NCBI GenBank assembly: GCA_937920555.1
Contig: CAKZTM010000025.1
Coordinates: 1 to 42,725, forward strand
From: an uncultured Paracoccaceae bacterium
GTDB lineage: Bacteria; Pseudomonadota; Alphaproteobacteria; Rhodobacterales; Rhodobacteraceae
Length of the DNA: 42,725 nucleotides
Direction: 5' to 3'
Position numbers and translations under genes: made by a program. Below, one piece after another: positions 1-9,504 of this stretch (position 1 is its first letter; the number at the start of each line of letters is the position of its first letter). A model generated the notes under the pieces. It saw nothing but the letters and a program-made list of their open reading frames with translations, searched no databases and was not told the DNA's origin.

Positions 1-645
1 CGCCTCAGCGACCCCTGCTGCGCGAAGTCGGTCCATGACAAACCGCGGCAAATCGAAAAGAGCCCGATCCCCCTCCCCTTGAGCGAAATACTGGGTGAAG
101 GCGGGATCGGTATCGGCAAACTCCTCCACGAATTCCGGCCCTACTTCATAAGCGCGCTGCGAAATACAAGGGCCAACACAGGCCGCGATCCCGTCCCTTT
201 GCGCACCAAGAGTGACCATCTTGTCCAGCGTCGCCTCAAGAATTCCGCTCACAGCACCGCGCCAGCCGGAATGGGCTGCGGCCACGACGCCTGCCGCGCG
301 ATCCTCGAACAAAACCGGTGCGCAATCGGCGGTCAAAATCCCCAAAGCCACTCCCGGCGTGGAGGTGACCATCGCATCGCATTTGGGTGGATCACCGGCC
401 CAAGGACCAGTCACAACGGTTGCATCTGCTGAGTGAACCTGGTGAACGGACACCAAATTATTATTGTCCAAACCGAACACTTTTGCAGCCGAAAGCCGGT
501 TCTTTCGCACGGTGTCCTTGTCATCATCCGATCCAAGACCGCAATTCAGTCCCGCATAGATGCCCGTCGAAACACCGCCGATCCGCGTGAAAAATCCGTG
601 TCGACCGGTGGTTAAATTATCAGCGTGTATCGGTTGCAGCACCAT
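1..645 (-). CDS. pgeF: Peptidoglycan editing factor PgeF (laccase-domain protein), 3' end missing
   Basis: The 3' end lies beyond the left edge; 215 codons are in the window. The translation begins MVLQPIHADN, contains GRHGFFTRIGGVSTG, then DCAPVLFED, the AHSGWRGA motif and GPCISQRAYEVGPEF. This is the usual order of motifs in the PgeF/YfiH family, whose His and Cys residues bind metal. Family members remove wrongly incorporated residues from peptidoglycan precursors in the cytosol and were formerly annotated as polyphenol oxidases or laccases. The ATG lies 7 bases after the stop of the upstream methyltransferase, so the two are probably cotranscribed with lgt. The family assignment is firm; the substrate in this organism is inferred. 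Confidence 0.9.
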   Translation of the reverse strand, partial: MVLQPIHADNLTTGRHGFFTRIGGVSTGIYAGLNCGLGSDDDKDTVRKNRLSAAKVFGLDNNNLVSVHQVHSADATVVTGPWAGDPPKCDAMVTSTPGVALGILTADCAPVLFEDRAAGVVAAAHSGWRGAVSGILEATLDKMVTLGAQRDGIAACVGPCISQRAYEVGPEFVEEFADTDPAFTQYFAQGEGDRALFDLPRFVMDRLRAAGVAEA

Positions 646-652
646 GTTGTCC

Positions 653-1696
653 TCAAAATCCGAGCGGCTTGGGATCGCCCGCCCGCGTGATTGCCATTGC
701 TTTGAAAAGCCTCCCCATTTCGTCCTCATGGGTCAAGCGGTGAAGCGCCGCATTGATCTGCGCCCGGGCCTCATCACCTTTGCCACGCACCAAGGTTTCG
801 GCCCGCTCGGCTATGCCCATAGACGCCAGAAACTGCCCTTGGGTCGTCAGGAAAATTGCACAAGGCTCCACAGCCCGCGCTAAATCGCCAAAATTCACAT
901 GTGTGGTCAGATCAGCCAAACCGGGCTCGGCCAATGGGTCCGTATAGGCGTGCCCCCGCACCGCTTGCAGCGTGTCACCGCTGCCCTGCGCGTCACCATA
1001 ATCGAAGATCAATGCAGCCCCGCCATGATCGTTGACGAGCGCCCCGATCTCAGACGCAATCCGCCGAGCGCTGGCACTGCGCTCAACAATGGTCCCGTCT
1101 GGCAGGGCCATTCCAAAGCCTAGCTCAGCCGTTTTTCGGTGCCCAAAAGCGAGATTATCGCCGTCAACACGGATAACCCGCTCAAGCCAGACATCGCCAA
1201 CCTTTTGGTATTGCGCCACCGGCAATGCGTCAAAAAATTCATTTGCAATCAAAAGCGTAGGAAGGTCCTGTAACTCAGTTACATGACTTAACCAATTGGC
1301 TTGGACGCCCGGCAAACTTTCCTGCTGAGCGCTACGCAACGTGTCGCTGTTTTCTACCAGATAAAGACGGGATGCGTCCAAGAACCCCGGCACAGATTGC
1401 CCGACCCGCAACACATCTGCCATGAGCGTCCCGCGCCCCGGCCCAAGCTCCACAAGATTGAACTGATTAGGGCGGCCCAGATTGATCCAGGTTTGTGCCA
1501 GCCAAAGGCCTACCAATTCTCCAAACATCTGGCTGATCTCGGGCGCGGTTGTGAAATCGCCTGCCGCTCCAAAAGGATCACGAGCCATATAATAGCCATG
1601 TACCGGGTGGCTGAGGCACAGCTCCATGTAGCGGTCCAACGGCATCGGGCCGCCAGCCGCGATCTCCTCTCGGATGATATTCTCAACCGGCGTCAT
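653..1696 (-). CDS. Class I SAM-dependent methyltransferase, MidA/NDUFAF7 (COG1565) family
   Basis: About 347 residues. The N-terminus carries the family signature around PLDRYMELCLSHPVHGYY and DFTTAPEISQMFGELVG, followed by the SAM-binding glycine loop in ELGPGRGTLMADVLR and then IANEFFDALPV. Mitochondrial NDUFAF7 methylates an arginine of complex I subunit NDUFS2, and the bacterial homologues are assumed to be protein arginine methyltransferases, which is not shown here. I chose the ATG at 1696 because it overlaps the lgt stop as ATGA; six further upstream codons are open but would extend into lgt. It lies between lgt and pgeF, a common Rhodobacterales arrangement that implies translational coupling. 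Confidence 0.88.
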   Translation of the reverse strand: MTPVENIIREEIAAGGPMPLDRYMELCLSHPVHGYYMARDPFGAAGDFTTAPEISQMFGELVGLWLAQTWINLGRPNQFNLVELGPGRGTLMADVLRVGQSVPGFLDASRLYLVENSDTLRSAQQESLPGVQANWLSHVTELQDLPTLLIANEFFDALPVAQYQKVGDVWLERVIRVDGDNLAFGHRKTAELGFGMALPDGTIVERSASARRIASEIGALVNDHGGAALIFDYGDAQGSGDTLQAVRGHAYTDPLAEPGLADLTTHVNFGDLARAVEPCAIFLTTQGQFLASMGIAERAETLVRGKGDEARAQINAALHRLTHEDEMGRLFKAMAITRAGDPKPLGF

Positions 1697-2565
1697 GCCC
1701 GCCGCGCGCTCCAAATCAGCAGTATCACACCAATTGCAACCATGGGCAGCGATAAAATCTGTCCCATTGTGAGCCCGGCAATCACATGGCCAAACGGATT
1801 ATCCGGCGTGATATATTGGGCATCCGCCTGACGGAAATACTCCACAAACGTTCGTGCAAGGCCGTAGCCCAAGAAAAACACGCCGATCAGCCGGCCGGGC
1901 ACTTTGAGCCAACCGCGACGGACGCCAAATATCATGACAGCAAACAACAAAAGTCCCTCAAGTCCAGCCTCATAGAGCTGGCTGGGGTGGCGCGCGCAAA
2001 TTCCCTCCCAGTAGGTTGGGCATGTTTGCGCCCGCTCGCCGGGGAACAAAACCGCCCACGGTACATCTGTGGGCCTACCCCAAAGTTCTGCATTGATAAA
2101 ATTGGCCACCCGCCCGAAAAATAAGCCAATTGGGGCCACAACCGCCATCGCGTCGCCAATCCCCAACGGCCGTGCTCCGTGGACGCGGCAAAACAACAAG
2201 CCTGCGACGATAACACCGGCAAAACCGCCGTGAAACGACATGCCGCCTTGCCAAATATAAAGAATTTCAATGGGGTGGCTCAAATAATAACCCGGCTGAT
2301 ATAGCAATGTGAAGCCCAGCCGCCCGCCAATAATTACGCCCAAAATGACGTAAGTGAGCAAATCCTCAACCTTTTCGGGAACCGTCGGAGGCGTTGCACT
2401 GCGCCACAAATGGGCCTTGCGCATCAGGCTGCGGACCATCCAAAACCCAAGGATCAGCCCCGCAATATAGGCTAACGCATACCAGCGCAGCGCCAATTCA
2501 AAACCAAATACATCGATGCTGACCAGATTCGGTCCGATATCGGGAAAAGGAATATATGACTGCAT
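1693..2565 (-). CDS. lgt: Prolipoprotein diacylglyceryl transferase Lgt
   Basis: Integral membrane enzyme of 290 residues that moves diacylglycerol from phosphatidylglycerol to the lipobox cysteine of prolipoproteins, the first step of lipoprotein maturation. The translation starts MQSYIPFPDIGPNLVSI and has several hydrophobic helices. It carries the HGGFAG motif and the Lgt signature GRVANFINAELWGRPTD, followed by CARHPSQLYEA. A longer open frame runs to 2859, but those extra residues are non-conserved and lie opposite ubiK. The ATG at 2565, with a G-rich stretch just upstream, gives the normal family length. Its stop overlaps the downstream methyltransferase start. Confidence 0.95.
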   Translation of the reverse strand: MQSYIPFPDIGPNLVSIDVFGFELALRWYALAYIAGLILGFWMVRSLMRKAHLWRSATPPTVPEKVEDLLTYVILGVIIGGRLGFTLLYQPGYYLSHPIEILYIWQGGMSFHGGFAGVIVAGLLFCRVHGARPLGIGDAMAVVAPIGLFFGRVANFINAELWGRPTDVPWAVLFPGERAQTCPTYWEGICARHPSQLYEAGLEGLLLFAVMIFGVRRGWLKVPGRLIGVFFLGYGLARTFVEYFRQADAQYITPDNPFGHVIAGLTMGQILSLPMVAIGVILLIWSARRA

Positions 2566-2686
2566 GGATCCGCCCATTGTTTGGCCACTTGTTGTCGTGC
2601 CAAACCCCAACTTGTCAAGGAACGACTTGGCATCGGGCCTTAGCGCACCCATATAAGGGGCACAAAGATACGCAAAGGAACGGCCC

Positions 2687-2926
2687 ATGCAATCTCGCAA
2701 CAAGATTTTTGACGATATTTCCCAGCTTATGACCAACGCAATGGGCATGGCCCACGGTGCCCGGTCCGAGGCCGAAAACGCCATGAAATCCATGATGGAC
2801 CGGTGGTTGGCGGACCGTGATTTTGTGACCCGTGAGGAATTTGATGCCGTCCGCGCCATGGCTCAAAAGGCCCGCGAAGAGAATGAGGCCCTGAAGGCAC
2901 GCATCGACGCGCTAGAAACAAAATAG
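2687..2926 (+). CDS. ubiK: Accessory factor UbiK family protein (BMFP domain)
   Basis: Small protein of 79 residues that begins MQSRNKIFDDISQLMTNAMG and ends in a charged heptad region, about residues 40-78 (REEFDAVRAMAQKAREENEA). This is the layout of the BMFP/UbiK family, with an amphipathic N-terminal helix and a C-terminal coiled coil that trimerises. In enterobacteria UbiK is an accessory factor for ubiquinone synthesis. It is divergent from lgt, leaving 121 bases between the two starts for both promoters, and its stop lies 4 bases from the argG stop on the other strand. The family is clear; the role in this organism is transferred from homologues. Confidence 0.85.
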   Translation: MQSRNKIFDDISQLMTNAMGMAHGARSEAENAMKSMMDRWLADRDFVTREEFDAVRAMAQKAREENEALKARIDALETK

Positions 2927-2930
2927 GTTG

Positions 2931-4148
2931 CTACCTGCGGTTACGGGCAGCCAAAAGCTTGAGGCGGAGCGCATTGATCTTGATGAAGCCCGCCGCATCT
3001 TTTTGGTCGTAAGCGCCCGCATCATCCTCGAAGGTCACATGGGCCTCTGAGTAGAGCGATTTTTCTGACCAACGACCAACCGTCTGAACAGAGCCTTTGT
3101 AGAGCTTCAACCGAACCGTACCGGACACATGTTCTTGGCTGGTGTCAATCGCCGCCTGCAACATATCTCGTTCAGGACTGAACCAATAACCATTATAGAT
3201 CAATTCCGCGTATCGCGGCATCAACTCATCTTTCAGATGAGCAGCCCCTCGATCGAGGGTGATGGACTCAATCCCGCGATGGCCTTCGAGCATGATCGTT
3301 CCACCGGGGGTCTCATAAATACCCCTTGATTTCATACCTACATAGCGGCCTTCGACCAGATCAAGTCGGCCAATCCCGTGCTTGCCGCCAAGCTCATTGA
3401 GCGCGGTTAACATCTCAGCCGGCGACAATGATTTACCATTCAACGATACAGGATCGCCGCGCTCATATCCGATCTCGATATGCTCCGGCATGTCCGGCGC
3501 ATCCTCCGGGTGAACCGTCCTCTGGTAGACGTAATCCGGGGCCTCGACGGCGGGGTCCTCCAACACTTTTCCCTCCGACGAGGTATGGAGCAAATTTGCA
3601 TCGACCGAAAACGGCGCCTCCCCGCGCTTGTCCTTGGCAATGGGGATCTGATGTTCCTCAGCAAACGCAATCAGCTTGGTGCGCGACGACAAGTCCCACT
3701 CCCGCCACGGAGCGATCACCTTAATCTCAGGGTTTAGCGCATAGGCGGACAACTCAAAACGGACCTGATCATTGCCCTTACCGGTGGCACCATGGGCTAC
3801 CGCATCAGCGCCGACCTCTGCCGCGATCTCGACCAAACGCTTTGAAATCAATGGCCGCGCAATGGAGGTGCCCAGCAAATAAAGCCCCTCATAAACCGCA
3901 TTGGCCCGGAACATCGGGAAAACGAAGTCGCGCACAAATTTTTCGCGAACATCTTCGATATAGATGTTGGACGGCTTGATCCCCAACAGCTCCGCCTTGG
4001 CGCGGGCGGGCTCCAATTCCTCACCCTGCCCCAAATCAGCAGTGAAAGTGATAACCTCGCAACCGTATTCGATTTCGAGCCACTTGAGAATGATCGAGGT
4101 ATCAAGCCCACCGGAATAGGCGAGCACAACTTTCTTTGGCGCGGACAT
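2931..4148 (-). CDS. argG: Argininosuccinate synthase
   Basis: Cytosolic enzyme of arginine synthesis and the urea cycle that joins citrulline and aspartate using ATP. The protein has 405 residues, the normal size. The ATP-binding PP-motif is SGGLDTS at residues 12-18. [20 protein letters not shown] and the downstream YSVDANL-type segment (here [14 protein letters not shown]) are characteristic. The ATG is preceded by AAGGGA at a spacing of 8 bases. It is a single gene converging on ubiK; the 214-base gap upstream separates it from a divergent hydrolase. No ARG box or attenuator was recognised there. Confidence 0.97.
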   Translation of the reverse strand: MSAPKKVVLAYSGGLDTSIILKWLEIEYGCEVITFTADLGQGEELEPARAKAELLGIKPSNIYIEDVREKFVRDFVFPMFRANAVYEGLYLLGTSIARPLISKRLVEIAAEVGADAVAHGATGKGNDQVRFELSAYALNPEIKVIAPWREWDLSSRTKLIAFAEEHQIPIAKDKRGEAPFSVDANLLHTSSEGKVLEDPAVEAPDYVYQRTVHPEDAPDMPEHIEIGYERGDPVSLNGKSLSPAEMLTALNELGGKHGIGRLDLVEGRYVGMKSRGIYETPGGTIMLEGHRGIESITLDRGAAHLKDELMPRYAELIYNGYWFSPERDMLQAAIDTSQEHVSGTVRLKLYKGSVQTVGRWSEKSLYSEAHVTFEDDAGAYDQKDAAGFIKINALRLKLLAARNRR

Positions 4149-4362
4149 GGGTGCGTTCCCTTAAAATGGATTGACAGGGTGTTACTGCCTCGGCCCGATT
4201 GGAGCAAGTCGAAACATCTGCGACCAACTAACGTTACTCCGCTAGCGTGGTAACGCCGGTTTCTCGATTTAAAACATAAGGTTAATCTCAAGGCGACGCC
4301 CTGAATATCACCGCAAAATTGAATGTGGCCTCAGGTCTAATTCCCCCGTAAAAGACAACCAC

Positions 4363-5124
4363 ATGCTCAACTATGACACATATGGCCCCGAAGACGCGCC
4401 TTCACTTCTGATCGCCCACGGCCTGTTTGGCTCCGGGCGCAACTGGCGTGCGATTGCTAAGCGCCTGTCAGCCGAATTTCGCGTCACTACCATCGACATG
4501 CGCAACCATGCAGATAGTTTCTGGTCCGACGAGATGACGTACCCCACCATGGCGCAAGATTTGGCCGAAGTGATTGAGGCCACCCATCCACCGGCCATCG
4601 TTATGGGCCACTCCATGGGTGGGAAAGCCGCAATGACTTTGGCGCTCACCCGGCCAGAATTGGTTGAGCGCTTAATTATCGCCGACATAGCACCGGTGAG
4701 ATACACCCACAGCCACGCTCATTTGATCGATGCAATGCAAGCTGTCGATATGTCAAAGATTGAAAAACGTGCCGATGTGGGCGATGCGTTGAGCGACACC
4801 GTCGATGACCCTGCCCTGCGCGCGTTCTTCTTACAAAGCGTGGAGATTAAGGACGGCCGCGCTAAATGGTTGCTGAATTTGGCCGCGTTAAAGAACTCAA
4901 TGCCCCAGATTATTGGCTGGCCTGACATCACCGGTAGCTACTCTGGCCCCACTCTGTTTGTGGCAGGCGCCAACAGCGACTATGTCGACGAAAAGGGCCG
5001 CGCTGCCATCAAACCGCTCTTCCCAAACGCACGGTTCGCAAAACTCAAAGATGCGGGGCATTGGCTTCACGCCGACCAGCCCCGCGCGTTTGTCGAAACG
5101 CTAAGGCTCTTTTCGAAGGGCTAA
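4363..5124 (+). CDS. Alpha/beta-fold hydrolase (YbfF/ABHD11-like esterase)
   Basis: Protein of 253 residues with the complete alpha/beta-hydrolase pattern: oxyanion region IAHGLFGSGRNW (residues 18-28), nucleophile Ser84 in GHSMGG, and probable catalytic His233 in DAGHWLHADQP. There is no signal peptide, so it is cytosolic. The overall sequence resembles the YbfF/ABHD11 group of small acyl esterases, including the DMRNHADS segment after the second strand. The natural substrate is unknown. The gene is divergent from argG and ends 9 bases from the thiolase stop on the opposite strand. The ribosome-binding site is weak. Confidence 0.85.
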   Translation: MLNYDTYGPEDAPSLLIAHGLFGSGRNWRAIAKRLSAEFRVTTIDMRNHADSFWSDEMTYPTMAQDLAEVIEATHPPAIVMGHSMGGKAAMTLALTRPELVERLIIADIAPVRYTHSHAHLIDAMQAVDMSKIEKRADVGDALSDTVDDPALRAFFLQSVEIKDGRAKWLLNLAALKNSMPQIIGWPDITGSYSGPTLFVAGANSDYVDEKGRAAIKPLFPNARFAKLKDAGHWLHADQPRAFVETLRLFSKG

Positions 5125-5133
5125 AAACCCGCC

Positions 5134-6309
5134 TCAGAGCGTTTCAAACGCGATGGCAATGCCCTGACCGCCGCCAATACACATGGTACAAAGCGCCTTG
5201 CCGCCGCCAATCCGCTCCAACTCGTAAAGGGCTTTGATGGCGATAATCGCGCCAGTGGCACCCACCGGATGGCCCAACGCAATGGCTCCACCATTTGGGT
5301 TCACCCGCGCCGTATCAAGCCCCAGCTCCTTATTCACAGCACAGGCCTGCGCAGCAAAAGCTTCATTGGATTCAACCACATCAAACTGATCTGCGGTCAT
5401 CTCCAACTTAGCCAGCAAATTTCGCACAGCAGGGACAGGTCCGATGCCCATCACCTCCGGCCGCACCCCGGCGTGAGCATAGCCCAAAATACGCGCCCTT
5501 GGCTTGAGACCCGCCTTGGAGGCCGCATCCGCGTGAGCCAACACCAATGCCCCTGCCCCGTCATTGATGCCAGACGCATTGCCCGCCGTCACAGTTCCAT
5601 CCTTTTGGAACACCGCCCGTAACCCGCCAAGTGTATCAATATCCGTGGCCTTGGGATGCTCATCGGTATCAAACGGCACCATATCGCGTTTCACCCGCAC
5701 CTCGATCGGCGCAATTTGCGAGGTAAACCGCCCTTCCGCGATCGCGTTGGCCGCACGGTGCTGGCTTTCAAGGGCAAAGGCGTCCTGATCACCACGGGAA
5801 ATCTGATGCTCCTTCGCGACATTCTCCGCCGTCACACCCATGTGGCCGGTGCCAAAAGGACAGTTCAAAGCCCCGATCATCATGTCAACAATCGCAGTGT
5901 CCCCCATCTTTTGACCGAACCGCCCGGTTGGCAGAATATGGGGTCCGCGTGACATGCTTTCCGCACCGCCAGCAATGGCGAAGTCCGCATCACCCAGCAT
6001 CAAAGATTGCGTGGCAGAAACAATGGCCTGCAAACCCGACCCGCACAGCCGGTTGACGTTCATGGCAGGAACCGTTTCGGGCACGCCTGCCTCCATGGCC
6101 GCGACCCGGCTCAGATACATATCGCGCGGCTCAGTGTTGATCACGTGACCAAGTGCGACATGTCCGATCTGACCACCTTCGACGCCTGATCGTGCCATCG
6201 CCTCGCGCATGACATGCGCCCCCAAAGCACTGGGAGCAGTGCCCGCCAACGCGCCACCAAAGGTTCCAACCGCCGTACGCGCGCCGTCAAGGATGACAAT
6301 ATCCGTCAT
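5134..6309 (-). CDS. bktB: Acetyl-CoA C-acyltransferase / beta-ketothiolase (BktB-like)
   Basis: Thiolase of 391 residues with all catalytic residues visible: Cys89 in NRLCGSGLQ, His347 in GHPVGATGA and Cys377 in [10 protein letters not shown]. The segment [13 protein letters not shown] and the overall sequence resemble Cupriavidus BktB, which condenses or cleaves short 3-ketoacyl-CoAs. It lies 29 bases downstream of the MarR gene on the same strand, so the two are probably cotranscribed and divergent from hmgA. A plausible local role is cleaving acetoacetyl-CoA derived from the acetoacetate made by FahA. No CoA-transferase or acetoacetyl-CoA synthetase is nearby, so this is inference. The bktB symbol rests on resemblance only. 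Confidence 0.9.
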   Translation of the reverse strand: MTDIVILDGARTAVGTFGGALAGTAPSALGAHVMREAMARSGVEGGQIGHVALGHVINTEPRDMYLSRVAAMEAGVPETVPAMNVNRLCGSGLQAIVSATQSLMLGDADFAIAGGAESMSRGPHILPTGRFGQKMGDTAIVDMMIGALNCPFGTGHMGVTAENVAKEHQISRGDQDAFALESQHRAANAIAEGRFTSQIAPIEVRVKRDMVPFDTDEHPKATDIDTLGGLRAVFQKDGTVTAGNASGINDGAGALVLAHADAASKAGLKPRARILGYAHAGVRPEVMGIGPVPAVRNLLAKLEMTADQFDVVESNEAFAAQACAVNKELGLDTARVNPNGGAIALGHPVGATGAIIAIKALYELERIGGGKALCTMCIGGGQGIAIAFETL

Positions 6310-6338
6310 GGTTCTCTCCCATTTTTGAGGGTCGGACC

Positions 6339-6761
6339 TCAGCCCGAATTAAGCAATTTCTCCACAGCCGATTGAAACACCTTCCGCTCCTGCGGATCAA
6401 GGGCACTAAGCAAGCTATCCGCGAATGCATTTGCCAACGGTGTGATTTCAGACATCGTCTTTCGCCCTTTACGGGTGAGTGACAGAGCCACCAAGCGGCG
6501 ATCCTTCTCATTAGAGACTTTCTTGATAAGCCCGGCCATTTCAAGCGTTTGCGCCGCTCTAGAAACTTTGGACTTATCCATATCGACGCGCGCATGTATC
6601 TCTCTGACAGACACATCCCCCCCTTGCGACAGATGGGCCAGAACCCGCCATTCCGGGATCGTCAACCCAAAGGCTTCTCCGTAGGTCGCGGCGAATTCGC
6701 GGGACGTCCGGCTGGCCAGAACCGCCAGTTGATAGGGCAAAAACCCTGATAGCTGAAACAT
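6339..6761 (-). CDS. MarR-family transcriptional regulator, probable regulator of the homogentisate genes
   Basis: DNA-binding protein of about 140 residues. Residues 50-72 form the recognition helix region (VREIHARVDMDKSKVSR), followed by QTLEMAGLI and a wing KDRRLVALSLTRKG, all typical of MarR. I chose the ATG at 6761, preceded by AAGAGG at a spacing of 4 bases. ATGs at 6776 and 6779 have no ribosome-binding site, and the longer frame upstream runs into hmgA. MarR proteins usually bind palindromes as dimers and respond to aromatic acids. The position divergent from hmgA, with an inverted repeat inside the hmgA promoter, suggests that it represses hmgA-fahA and senses homogentisate or a relative. 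Confidence 0.88.
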   Translation of the reverse strand: MFQLSGFLPYQLAVLASRTSREFAATYGEAFGLTIPEWRVLAHLSQGGDVSVREIHARVDMDKSKVSRAAQTLEMAGLIKKVSNEKDRRLVALSLTRKGRKTMSEITPLANAFADSLLSALDPQERKVFQSAVEKLLNSG

Positions 6762-6769
6762 AGGGCCTC

Positions 6770-6799
6770 TTGACATCATTTCATTTACAACGATATGAA
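6770..6799 (+). promoter_or_regulatory. Probable hmgA promoter with overlapping inverted-repeat operator
   Basis: A perfect -35 hexamer TTGACA lies at 6770-6775 and TATGAA, a 4/6 match to the -10 consensus, at 6794-6799, with an 18-base spacer. Inside it, TTCAT (6780-6784) and ATGAA (6795-6799) form an inverted repeat whose centre lies between the two hexamers and overlaps the -10. A repressor bound there would block the promoter. It lies in the 102-base gap between the marR-type gene and hmgA, so the MarR protein is the obvious candidate ligand. The hexamers and repeat are seen directly; the function is inferred. Confidence 0.55.
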
Positions 6800-6863
6800 T
6801 TCCGCTAACAAAGCCACGATCACTGCCATTAATCAAGCGCAATTTTTGAACAAAGGAGCGCCC

Positions 6864-8225
6864 ATGAACACGCAGAATAAACCCGGAGCCTCCGACATCT
6901 TTGACAGTCGCTATGGCACGACGCCGGGATATTTGCCCGGCTTTGGAAATGATTTTGAGACCGAGGCGTTGCCCGGCGCACTCCCGCAAGGGCGCAACTC
7001 CCCGCAACGCTGCGAGTACGGGCTTTACGCCGAGCAGCTCTCCGGCTCACCCTTTACAGCCCCGCAAGGCCAGAATGAGCGCTCGTGGATGTACCGCATC
7101 CGCCCATCGGTCAAACATGTGGGCCGCATGTCAAAAATCGATATGCCTTATTGGAAGACAGCTCCCCATGTGCTCGACGATGTGATCTCATTGGGGCAAT
7201 ACCGCTGGGATCCAGTGCCATTCCCGAAAGAGCCTCTGACCTTCATCACCGGCATGCGCACCATGACCACCGCAGGCGATGTAGGCACGCAAGTAGGCAT
7301 GGCCTCGCATGTCTACCTCGCCAATACCTCTATGGTGGACGACTATTTCTATTCCGCTGACAGCGAGCTTCTGGTCGTCCCGCAACATGGTCGGCTTGAG
7401 ATTTTCACCGAATTTGGACGCATGGATTTGGAGCCATTGGAGATCTGTATCCTGCCACGCGGCATGGTCTTTAAGGTCGGACTGCCCGATGGTGAGGCCC
7501 GCGGTTTTGTCTGCGAAAATTACGGGGCCAAATTCACTTTGCCCGGACGTGGTCCAATCGGGGCCAATTGCCTTGCCAACCCGCGGGATTTCAAGACACC
7601 CGTGGCAGCATTCGAGGACAAGGAAACCGAATGTTCTGTAACCGTCAAATGGTGCGGGCAGTTCCACCGATCAACCATCGATCACTCCCCCCTGGACGTG
7701 GTCGCATGGCACGGAAATTACGCACCATATAAATATGACCTGCGCACTTATTCTCCAGTTGGGGCTATTTCCTTTGATCACCCCGATCCATCGATATTCA
7801 CAGTTTTAACGGCTCCAACCGCCGAAGAAGGCACTGCAAATATTGATTTTGTGATATTTCCAGAGCGCTGGCTGCCTCAAGAAGACACGTTCCGCCCGCC
7901 TTGGTACCACAAAAACATCATGTCCGAGCTGATGGGCAACGTCTACGGCATCTACGACGCCAAGCCCAAAGGGTTCATTCCCGGCGGGATCAGCCTGCAC
8001 AACTGCATGTTGCCTCATGGGCCGGACAATAACGCGTTTGAAAAAGCCACAACCGACAGCTGGGACCCGATGAAGCTCACCAACACAATGAGCTTCATGT
8101 TTGAAACCCGTTTCCCGCAAATGCTGACGGAATTTGCCGCCAACGAGGCTCCTATTCAGGACGACTATGTTGACTGTTGGGACGGGTTGGAGAAGAAGTT
8201 CGACGGAACACCGGGATTAAAGTGA
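6864..8225 (+). CDS. hmgA: Homogentisate 1,2-dioxygenase
   Basis: Fe(II) ring-cleaving dioxygenase converting homogentisate to maleylacetoacetate in tyrosine and phenylalanine catabolism. The protein has 453 residues. The iron ligands are His349 and Glu355 (in [11 protein letters not shown]) and His385 (in [11 protein letters not shown]), with the same 6- and 30-residue spacings as His335, Glu341 and His371 of the human enzyme. The N-terminus [20 protein letters not shown] is diagnostic. The frame is open upstream to 6795, but the ATG at 6864 has AAGGAG 5 bases before it and the longer version adds unconserved sequence. It is the first gene of a rightward operon with fahA and the MBL-fold gene. 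Confidence 0.97.
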   Translation: MNTQNKPGASDIFDSRYGTTPGYLPGFGNDFETEALPGALPQGRNSPQRCEYGLYAEQLSGSPFTAPQGQNERSWMYRIRPSVKHVGRMSKIDMPYWKTAPHVLDDVISLGQYRWDPVPFPKEPLTFITGMRTMTTAGDVGTQVGMASHVYLANTSMVDDYFYSADSELLVVPQHGRLEIFTEFGRMDLEPLEICILPRGMVFKVGLPDGEARGFVCENYGAKFTLPGRGPIGANCLANPRDFKTPVAAFEDKETECSVTVKWCGQFHRSTIDHSPLDVVAWHGNYAPYKYDLRTYSPVGAISFDHPDPSIFTVLTAPTAEEGTANIDFVIFPERWLPQEDTFRPPWYHKNIMSELMGNVYGIYDAKPKGFIPGGISLHNCMLPHGPDNNAFEKATTDSWDPMKLTNTMSFMFETRFPQMLTEFAANEAPIQDDYVDCWDGLEKKFDGTPGLK

Positions 8226-8244
8226 TCCGCAAACGGGAGAGATT

Positions 8245-9504
8245 ATGCCACTGCTAAAAAGTTGGGTCGAAACGGCCAATGACCCGGACGGGGATTTCCC
8301 GCTCAACAACCTGCCCTACGGCGTTTTTTCCGTCGGCGGCGACGATCCGCGCTGCTGTGTGGCTATTGGAGACAAAGTGCTCGATCTTGCCGCTTTGGAA
8401 GCCGCAGGGCTGATCGGCGTGCAAGGCGAGCCGGTCTTTGACCACCCGTTCCTCAACGAGTTCATGGAACTGGGAGCCGAGATTTGGGCCCAAACCCGTA
8501 GCAAACTTCAAGATATGTTGGCTGATGGCGCCGATCCCAAAGCTATCACCCCCGCGCTCCACGCCCAAAGCGACGTTGAAATGCACATGCCGTTTATTGT
8601 CGTGGAATATACTGACTTTTACGCAGGCCGCCATCACGCCACCAATGTGGGCACCATGTTTCGCGGCGCAGAAAACGCGCTGCCGCCAAACTGGCTCCAT
8701 ATTCCCATTGGCTATAACGGGCGCGCCTCTACGGTTGTGGTCTCGGGCACGCCCATTCGCCGTCCACTTGGCCAGCTCAAGCCGCCCGATGCTGACGCGC
8801 CGCATTTCGGCCCATGCAAAAGGTTGGACATTGAACTAGAAATGGGTGCCGTGGTGGGAACCGGCAACCGCATGGGCGAACCTGTCACCGTTCAGGAAGC
8901 CGATGACATGATCTTTGGCTATGTCATCCTCAATGACTGGTCCGCGCGCGACATTCAAGCGTGGGAATACCAACCGCTGGGCCCGTTTCAGGCCAAAGTC
9001 TTCGCCTCATCCATTAGCCCTTGGGTCGTGACAAAGGCAGCGTTGGAGCCCTTCCGCTGCTCCACGCCAGAGCGCGAAAAGACACTCCTGCCTTACCTGC
9101 AAGAACCCGGACCAATGCTCTATGATATTGATCTAGAGGTGAAAATGCAGGCGACCGGTTCGGATACGACAACAACACTGAGCCGCACCAACTACAATCA
9201 AATGTACTACTCGGCAGCCCAACAACTGTGCCACCATGCCATTGGCGGATGTGAGATGAGCGTCGGCGACCTGCTCGGATCGGGTACAATTTCAGGCCCC
9301 GAAAAAGACGAACGCGGCTCCCTTTTGGAAATATCCTGGGGCGGCAAGGAACCGTTCACCTTAGACAGTGGCGAAACCCGTTCCTTCATCGAGGATGGCG
9401 ATACTTTAACGTTAAGCGGTCGTGCCTCAGGGGATGGTTATAACATCGGATTTGGTACGTGCGTGGGCACGATCCTTCCGGCAATTGAGAAAGAGAACTG
9501 GTAA
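8245..9504 (+). CDS. fahA: Fumarylacetoacetase
   Basis: Hydrolyses fumarylacetoacetate to fumarate and acetoacetate, the last step of tyrosine degradation. The protein has 419 residues, matching the family. The metal ligands Asp124 (YTDFY), Glu197 and Glu199 (DIELEMG) and Asp231 (LNDWSARDIQ), and catalytic His131, all stand two residues before the mouse FAH numbering, so the active site is intact. The N-terminal SH3-like domain precedes the catalytic domain. The gene lies 19 bases after hmgA with a GGGAGAG ribosome-binding site, and its stop codon overlaps the next start as TAATG, implying translational coupling. Confidence 0.97.
   Translation: MPLLKSWVETANDPDGDFPLNNLPYGVFSVGGDDPRCCVAIGDKVLDLAALEAAGLIGVQGEPVFDHPFLNEFMELGAEIWAQTRSKLQDMLADGADPKAITPALHAQSDVEMHMPFIVVEYTDFYAGRHHATNVGTMFRGAENALPPNWLHIPIGYNGRASTVVVSGTPIRRPLGQLKPPDADAPHFGPCKRLDIELEMGAVVGTGNRMGEPVTVQEADDMIFGYVILNDWSARDIQAWEYQPLGPFQAKVFASSISPWVVTKAALEPFRCSTPEREKTLLPYLQEPGPMLYDIDLEVKMQATGSDTTTTLSRTNYNQMYYSAAQQLCHHAIGGCEMSVGDLLGSGTISGPEKDERGSLLEISWGGKEPFTLDSGETRSFIEDGDTLTLSGRASGDGYNIGFGTCVGTILPAIEKENW

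Noticed and set aside
2566..2859. N-terminal extension of lgt
   Set aside because: It would add 98 residues without helices or conservation and lies opposite ubiK; the ATG at 2565 gives the normal Lgt start.
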